Below, in pieces: positions 15,977 through 20,574 of a stretch of 20,574 nucleotides of DNA; within the stretch, counting starts at the first letter, position 1; the number at the start of each line of letters is the position of its first letter. A program made the translations under genes and the position numbers. Location of the stretch: the NCBI GenBank assembly GCA_021845555.1, contig JAJZVS010000013.1:1-20574 (forward strand). Reading direction: 5' to 3'. The notes below the pieces were generated by a model that was given only the letters and a program-made list of their open reading frames with translations, did not search any database and was not told the DNA's origin. This DNA comes from Pseudomonadota bacterium. GTDB lineage: Bacteria; Pseudomonadota; Alphaproteobacteria; Acetobacterales; Acetobacteraceae.

Positions 15977-16318
15977 ATGCCGGAGACCATCACCCTCGCG
16001 GACTTCGAACGCGTGGACATCCGCGTCGGCACGATTGTCGATGCCCAGCCCTTCCCCGAGGCGCGCAAGCCGGCGCTGCGCCTGACCATCGATTTCGGGC
16101 CGGAGATCGGGATGAAGCGTTCCTCGGCGCAGATCACCGTGCACTACCGCCCCGACCAGCTGATCGGCCGGCAGGTCTGCGCGGTGGTCAATTTCCCGCC
16201 GCGCCAGATCGGCCCGTTCGTCAGCGAGGTGCTGACGCTCGGGATGCCGGACGACGACGGGGCCGTGGTGCTGATCAAGCCGGACTTCAAAGTCGCCAAC
16301 GGCGGCCGGCTGTTCTGA
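15977..16318 (+). CDS. csaA: CsaA-like tRNA-binding domain protein
   Basis: This 113-aa protein is a single OB-fold EMAP/Arc1p-type tRNA-binding domain, as in CsaA and YgjH. Members are dimers that bind tRNA, and CsaA has been described as a secretion-related chaperone. The pattern is typical: FERVDIRVGTIVDAQPFPEA, then RLTIDFG, SSAQIT, VVNFPPRQIGPFVSEVLTLG and a C-terminal VANGGRLF. The ATG at 15977 is chosen over one at 15950 because AGGGAGG (15965-15971) lies five bases before it and the domain then starts at its usual point. Length fits the family. It follows vapC by 59 bases, and no functional link to vapBC is evident. Confidence 0.88.
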   Translation: MPETITLADFERVDIRVGTIVDAQPFPEARKPALRLTIDFGPEIGMKRSSAQITVHYRPDQLIGRQVCAVVNFPPRQIGPFVSEVLTLGMPDDDGAVVLIKPDFKVANGGRLF

Positions 16319-16339
16319 TCCCGCGGTCGTCTATGGGGT

Positions 16340-16364
16340 ATTCCCGACCTTGACGGTCGGGAAT
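16340..16364. terminator. Perfect 10-bp hairpin after the csaA-like gene
   Basis: ATTCCCGACC (16340-16349) pairs exactly with GGTCGGGAAT (16355-16364) around TTGAC. It lies 22 bases after the csaA-like stop and 10 bases before the first possible start of the unknown gene. It reads best as a terminator, although no T-run follows. An operator is possible, since the loop and right arm begin with TTGACG, a -35-like hexamer. Confidence 0.55.
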
Positions 16365-16374
16365 TACTGCCTGT

Positions 16375-17664
16375 ATGCGGGAGCCGGAACCCGGAAGACC
16401 CGCCATGGCCCCTGCGCTGTCCCACGCCCTCGCCGCCCTTGCTCCCCCCCCCGTGCCGGGCCGGCATGCGGCACATGACCCCGGCCTCGCGCCGGCGCCG
16501 GTCGAGACGTTCATCGATCTGGCGGGGCCGCGCCGCTGGGCCGAGCGGATGCGCGAACTCCAACGCCTCGCGACGGGCGGACCGCGCGCCGGCCGCGCGG
16601 AACGCCAGCGCCACGGGATCGAGTGGACGATCGAGCGCCTGCGCCGTGGCCTCGGCGCATCAAGCCCGATGGAAGCGCGGATCGCCCGCCTCGCCGCCGC
16701 CGCCGCCGAACTGGCCGAGGATCTTTCCCCCGCCGGGCAGGATTGCCTGCGGACCGCGCTCGATACCGCCCTGACGGGGACGGCGACGCTGGTGGGGCTG
16801 TTCCACCTGCTGCGCACCGCGTCCTCCTACCGGGACCGGGGCTTCGCGGTGATTTTTTCCGGACTGGAGGAGGCCGCGCCGTTCGACCTGCTGCTGCGCC
16901 GCGACGCCGTCGAGGCGGAGGTCGTGTGCGACGTGGTCTCGGCCGAGCAGGGGCGCGGGCTGCCGCGCGCCGCCTGGCTGCACCTGGCCGACCGGATCGA
17001 TGCGGATCTGCAAACCTGGCTCGCCGCGCACCCGGGCCGCTACCTGCTGAAGATGACCTTGCCGGATGGGCTGCCGCTGGCCGCCGACGGCGAAACGCTG
17101 GCCGCGCTGCACGCCAGCATCCGCCGCCTGCTGGCCGCGCAGAGCCGCAGCGAGCAGGACGCGGCGGTGGTGCTGCGCCTCGACCCGCTGCTGCTGGCCG
17201 GCGCGCAGGCCGACGAGACGGATACGCTGGCCCGCCTGCGCCGCGAATTCGGACCGGAGGCGCAACTCGCGGTGACCGGCGGGGATGGCGGCCTGTTCGT
17301 GCTCGCGGCTCGCGCCGGGCGCGAGGACGCAGTTGCCGTGGCGATCCGCCGGCGCATGGCGGCGATTGCGCCCACCCGCCTGACCGGCACCCGCCCGGGC
17401 ATCCTGGCGATGTTCATCGAGGACACCGAGCGAGCCGAGTGGCGCGGCCTGCGCGACCGACTGGAACTGGAAGGCGAGGCGCGCCAGTTCCTGACCTGTC
17501 CGGAAGCCCGTCCGGTGGTTGCCGTCACCTGCGCCTCGCGCTTCGAACTGCTCGGCATGGCGCCGCCCGATGCGGTCGCGGACGGGGAGCTGCGCTTCCG
17601 CAACCCCGCGCATCCCGCCGCCCGCTCCGCTGCGCTCGCCTCGGCGGTGCTGTCCACGGTCTGA
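16375..17664 (+). CDS. Unknown protein, possible PD-(D/E)XK-like fold
   Basis: I do not recognise this 429-aa protein with confidence. It has no signal peptide or membrane segment. The N-terminus is Ala/Pro-rich. A helical part (about 50-150) is followed by FAVIFSG, then FDLLLRR (170-176) and EAEVVCDVVSAEQGRG (180-195). That succession of an Asp-bearing strand and an E-x-E-x2-C strand followed by SAEQGRG recalls PD-(D/E)XK-like proteins with an E-x-C-K core, but the expected Lys is D186 here, so any nuclease activity is doubtful. The C-terminal half includes RPGILAMFIED. The ATG at 16375 has no ribosome-binding site. The ATG at 16405, with GGAAG upstream, is a plausible alternative. It converges on the glycosyltransferase with only 15 bases between stops. 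Codon use matches its neighbours. Confidence 0.7.
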   Translation: MREPEPGRPAMAPALSHALAALAPPPVPGRHAAHDPGLAPAPVETFIDLAGPRRWAERMRELQRLATGGPRAGRAERQRHGIEWTIERLRRGLGASSPMEARIARLAAAAAELAEDLSPAGQDCLRTALDTALTGTATLVGLFHLLRTASSYRDRGFAVIFSGLEEAAPFDLLLRRDAVEAEVVCDVVSAEQGRGLPRAAWLHLADRIDADLQTWLAAHPGRYLLKMTLPDGLPLAADGETLAALHASIRRLLAAQSRSEQDAAVVLRLDPLLLAGAQADETDTLARLRREFGPEAQLAVTGGDGGLFVLAARAGREDAVAVAIRRRMAAIAPTRLTGTRPGILAMFIEDTERAEWRGLRDRLELEGEARQFLTCPEARPVVAVTCASRFELLGMAPPDAVADGELRFRNPAHPAARSAALASAVLSTV

Positions 17665-17679
17665 ACGGAGGGCGGGGCT

Positions 17680-20397
17680 CTACGCCAGGATCGTCCGCAA
17701 CGCCGCGAGCGTCCGGTCGCGGTCGGTTTCCGCCGCGACCCGCGCGGCCGCGGCGGCGCGCAACTGTTCCCACAGCGCCGCGTCGCGGTAGAGGCGCACC
17801 ACCTGGGCGGCGAACGCGGCCGGGTCGGCCGGGTCGGCCGCCAGCAGCGCGTCGTCCCAGCCGAGCTGGGCGGCCAGCAGCTCGGTGGCGACGATCGGCA
17901 CGCCGAACGAGGCGGCCTCGTGCAGCTTGTACGGTAGGCCGGCGGCGAAGCGCGTGGGCGCGACGACGAGCCGGTGGCTGTCGTACAGCGGCTCGGGATC
18001 GCCCACCGGTCCGCGCAGCGAGATGCGCGGATGGGACGCAAAACGGCCGAGGTCCACGCTGGGATCGACATGGCCGGCGACCGTCAGGCGGGTTTCCCAG
18101 CGCAGCGCGCGTTCGATCAGCGGCAAGACCTCGGCGACGAACCATTCCAGCGCGTCGTGGTTGGGCGCGCCCGGCTCGTGCATCGCACCCAGGAACAGCA
18201 GGCCCGCGCGCTCGGCGAACGGGCGCGGCGTCAGGCGCAGCCTGCGAATATGGCCGATCGTGTCGACGGCCGGAAAGCCGAGCGCGCGCAGCATCGCCGC
18301 CTCCGCCTCGCTCACCGCGACGATGCGATCGCAGCGCGCGGCGTGGCGGAACTCGGCGGCGAGCGCCCCCGGCAGGTCGAACTCCCGCTCCCGGCCCGGC
18401 AGGCGGGCGCGGCCGGCCTCGCGCAGCGCGGCGATCGCCTCGGTATCCAGCACCAGCAGCGGCTTGCGCCCGGCGCCGGCGAGGGCGCGATCCAGCGGGT
18501 CGCGGATCCGGTCGAGGTTATGGGTGCGCGCGACCCAGATCGCGTCGAAGAATCCCGGGCGGTCGCGCAGCAGATCTTCCAGATCCTCGGCCGCGCGGTC
18601 ATGCAGGATTTCGACGGTATCGGGCAGATCGGCGAACCCCGCCGCCGGGGAGGAAGCAGGCGGGCCAAGCGGCAGCACCGTCACCGCGTGGCCGAGTTCG
18701 GCCATGGCGCCGATCAGCGCAACCGAGCGGACGAAGCCGGAGCCGAGGCGGCGCAGCGGCACGGTATCCTCGATGAACAGCACGCGCCGGCCGGCCGGTT
18801 CGGGGGCGCGGGCGAATACCTCCACCCGCTTGTCGGGCAAGTAGCGGAAGCGCAGGCGGGTTCCGTGGCGCGCGCTCAGCGCGGCGGCGCTGTCCGCGCC
18901 CGCCTCGGCGGCGGCGCCCTCGGTCACCGCAGGGGCGCCGAGGAGGAAGCCGAGCATCGCCGGATCATAGACGACGCGCTGCCCCGCTTCGGCCAGCCGC
19001 AACCCGAGATCGGCGGCCTGCGCGCCCGGCGGCAGGTCGGCATCGAACCCGCCGAGGGCACGGACAGGATCGGCGCGGACCAGCAGGAAGGCGGCGGCAC
19101 AGAAATCGACGTCGCGGACGAAACACGCCTCCGGCGCCAGCGCGGAGGCACCGCGCCGATAGGCGGTGGTGCTGCCGTCGCGCCAGACGATCCCGCCGGC
19201 TTCGTGCAACCCCCCGTCCGGGGCCAGCAGCCGCGCGCCGACGGCGGCGATCGCCGGGTCCTGGTCCAGCCGCCGCAGGGCTGCCGCAACCGCGCCGGGC
19301 GCGGCCTCCACCGCGGGATCGAGGAACAGCACGGCCGGGGCACTGGCGCAGGACAGGCCGGCGTTGGCCGCCGCCGCCCAGGGGACGCCGGCGCCGAGCC
19401 GCAGCAGCATGGCACCCGCCACGTAGCGGTCGATCCAGCGGGTTTCGTCCCCGGCGCCGGCGTCGATCAGAATCAATTCCGGCGGATCCGCGCCCTGCGC
19501 CCGCAGCGCGGCGAGCGTGGCAAGCGTGGCGGCGAACCCCTCCCCCAGCACCATCACCACCGACAACGCGGGCGGCGGGTCGGTTTCCGCCCGACGGAAA
19601 TCGAGTCCGGCACGGGCAAGGCCCGGCAGCAGCGCGGCGGCGCGAGCGTCCAACAGGGCCGCGGCCTCCGCCGGGGCGGGCAGGCGCGCGGCCCGCGGGA
19701 CACCGGTCAGGCCGCGGGCGCCGCCGAACAGCAGGAAATGGGCAAAGCCATCGCGCGCCAGCCCGGCGGCAAGATCGGCGCGCACCGCGGGATCGCTGTC
19801 GAGATACCAGGCGAGATCGAGCGCCGGGCCCGGCCGGCGCAGCTCGGCCGCGCCGTGGTGCAGGAAATGCTGGTAGCCCGACCGCCAGGTGCCGGCCCGC
19901 ACCGCCTCGGCGACATCCGGGTAGGTCGCCAGATAGGCGCGCTCGGAGAATTCCGGCAGCGGATCGAAGGCGGTGGGCGTGGGGTTGGCGAGGTAGTGGT
20001 GCAGCGCGCCCCGCCATTCGCCGCGGTCGATCGCCGCCGCGACGTCCCTGTAGCGGGCGCGGTACCAGGCGGGATCGAAGAACGGCGAGGTTCGCGGCTC
20101 CTCCCCGCCCGCCGCCAGGGCGGCGAGGAAATGCGCGCAGCAGCCTTCGGCCGCCGCGGCGGCGGCGGCTTCCGGCGGGAGGTGCGCCAGATAGAAGCCC
20201 GGATCGAGGAACAGGCTGCCCGAGCGGCCCTCGCGGTCGCCGAGGCGCCGGTAGTGGTCGAAACCGCTCGCGAACCCGCCGGCGGCGAGCGCGTCGTCCG
20301 TCAGGTCCGGATAGCGGAACTGATAGAGCGCCGCGTCGAACAGCCAGCCCGCCGCGCCAAGGACGGCGGGATCCTGGCCCGGGTCGGGTCCGTCCAT
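17680..20397 (-). CDS. Two-domain glycosyltransferase, GT2 plus GT4, with N-terminal repeats
   Basis: This 905-aa protein probably builds surface polysaccharide. Residues 17-230 hold several degenerate repeats of the type F-D-x3-Y-x3-YPD followed by a HY/HF-L motif. Residues 277-490 form a GT2 domain related to RfbC-type rhamnosyl/glycosyl transferases (SVVMVL, ELILIDAGAGDET, HEAGGIVWRDGS, GGFD). Residues 537-905 form a GT4 (GT-B) domain with RRVLFIEDTVP, LFLGAMHEPGAPNHDAL and LPYKLHEAASFGVPIVAT, containing E827. In the GT2 half the usual metal motif reads FLDPAV and the usual ED-x-D-L reads QAADL, so its activity is questionable. No membrane segment is seen. The start at 20397 has no Shine-Dalgarno and lies 11 bases after the CoA-transferase stop, suggesting co-transcription. 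Confidence 0.85.
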   Translation of the reverse strand: MDGPDPGQDPAVLGAAGWLFDAALYQFRYPDLTDDALAAGGFASGFDHYRRLGDREGRSGSLFLDPGFYLAHLPPEAAAAAAAEGCCAHFLAALAAGGEEPRTSPFFDPAWYRARYRDVAAAIDRGEWRGALHHYLANPTPTAFDPLPEFSERAYLATYPDVAEAVRAGTWRSGYQHFLHHGAAELRRPGPALDLAWYLDSDPAVRADLAAGLARDGFAHFLLFGGARGLTGVPRAARLPAPAEAAALLDARAAALLPGLARAGLDFRRAETDPPPALSVVMVLGEGFAATLATLAALRAQGADPPELILIDAGAGDETRWIDRYVAGAMLLRLGAGVPWAAAANAGLSCASAPAVLFLDPAVEAAPGAVAAALRRLDQDPAIAAVGARLLAPDGGLHEAGGIVWRDGSTTAYRRGASALAPEACFVRDVDFCAAAFLLVRADPVRALGGFDADLPPGAQAADLGLRLAEAGQRVVYDPAMLGFLLGAPAVTEGAAAEAGADSAAALSARHGTRLRFRYLPDKRVEVFARAPEPAGRRVLFIEDTVPLRRLGSGFVRSVALIGAMAELGHAVTVLPLGPPASSPAAGFADLPDTVEILHDRAAEDLEDLLRDRPGFFDAIWVARTHNLDRIRDPLDRALAGAGRKPLLVLDTEAIAALREAGRARLPGREREFDLPGALAAEFRHAARCDRIVAVSEAEAAMLRALGFPAVDTIGHIRRLRLTPRPFAERAGLLFLGAMHEPGAPNHDALEWFVAEVLPLIERALRWETRLTVAGHVDPSVDLGRFASHPRISLRGPVGDPEPLYDSHRLVVAPTRFAAGLPYKLHEAASFGVPIVATELLAAQLGWDDALLAADPADPAAFAAQVVRLYRDAALWEQLRAAAAARVAAETDRDRTLAALRTILA

Positions 20398-20408
20398 GCC
20401 CGGCGCGG

Positions 20409-20574
20409 TCAGCGCCGCCGCTCGGTCAGCACCACGCCGGCATCCTGCAGGGCGGCGATCTCCGCCTCGGTGTAGCCGTAGGCCGCCAGCACCGCCGCCC
20501 CGTCGGCGCCGAAGCGCGGCGGCACGGCGCGGGTGCCGCCGGGGGTGCGCGACAGCTTGATCGGCGTGCCGAGG
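20409..20574 (-). CDS. CaiB/BaiF family CoA-transferase, C-terminal end (partial)
   Basis: Fifty-five codons enter from the right edge and end at TGA (20411-20409). The sequence includes GTPIKLSRTPGG, VPPRFGADG and YGYTEAEIAALQDAGVV, the characteristic C-terminus of class III (formyl-CoA/carnitine type) CoA-transferases, which move CoA between acyl groups. The rest of the gene and its substrate are outside the window. Its link with the glycosyltransferase downstream is probably only transcriptional. Confidence 0.85.
   Translation of the reverse strand, partial: LGTPIKLSRTPGGTRAVPPRFGADGAAVLAAYGYTEAEIAALQDAGVVLTERRR

Noticed and set aside
17974..20475. 833-codon plus-strand open frame opposite the glycosyltransferase
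   Set aside because: Its composition is Gly/Arg/Gln-rich without motifs, whereas the minus strand has clear GT2 and GT4 signatures.

Overview
The window is about 20.6 kb of very GC-rich bacterial DNA. It carries an LPS-transport and outer-membrane-assembly block (lptF, lptG, lptD, surA), so the host is Gram-negative. Base composition, protein style and the lpt-surA order suggest an alphaproteobacterium, possibly Acetobacteraceae. This placement is inference, because no rRNA or tRNA gene is present.

Layout. (1) Bases 1-309 hold an ambiguous partial protein tail, a strong hairpin followed by a T-run, and a 34-codon leader ORF. That leader overlaps the start of a nitronate-monooxygenase-like flavoenzyme, which is followed by a formylglycine-type sulfatase and an MFS transporter (310-4706, all +). 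Together they look like a small uptake and degradation cassette of unknown substrate. (2) A perfect 12-bp stem separates this cassette from a convergent GNAT acetyltransferase (-). The GNAT gene is divergent from an HSL-family alpha/beta hydrolase (+). (3) lptF-lptG-lptD-surA (6444-12378, +) is tightly packed, with overlapping or nearly abutting genes. It encodes the two permease subunits of the LPS exporter, the outer-membrane LPS translocon and the periplasmic chaperone that helps fold it. A short tandem repeat precedes lptF, and a 15-bp minisatellite lies inside the surA signal-peptide region. (4) guaA and a serine/alanine-glyoxylate-type aminotransferase form a minus-strand pair convergent with surA. 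(5) A vapBC toxin-antitoxin operon has a clear promoter and an 11-bp perfect inverted repeat over its -10 box. It is followed by a CsaA-like tRNA-binding protein. (6) An unrecognised 429-aa protein, with a weak resemblance to PD-(D/E)XK-like folds, faces a 905-aa two-domain glycosyltransferase (-). Upstream of the glycosyltransferase is the 3' end of a CaiB/BaiF-type CoA-transferase (-), which runs off the right edge.

Most of the window is housekeeping or common accessory content, and I do not see a clearly new multi-gene system. The observations most worth checking are the unknown 429-aa protein, the glycosyltransferase whose GT2 half seems to lack usual catalytic residues, the cysteine motif in the nitronate-monooxygenase-like protein with its coupled leader ORF, the vapBC operator, and the repeats at lptF and surA.
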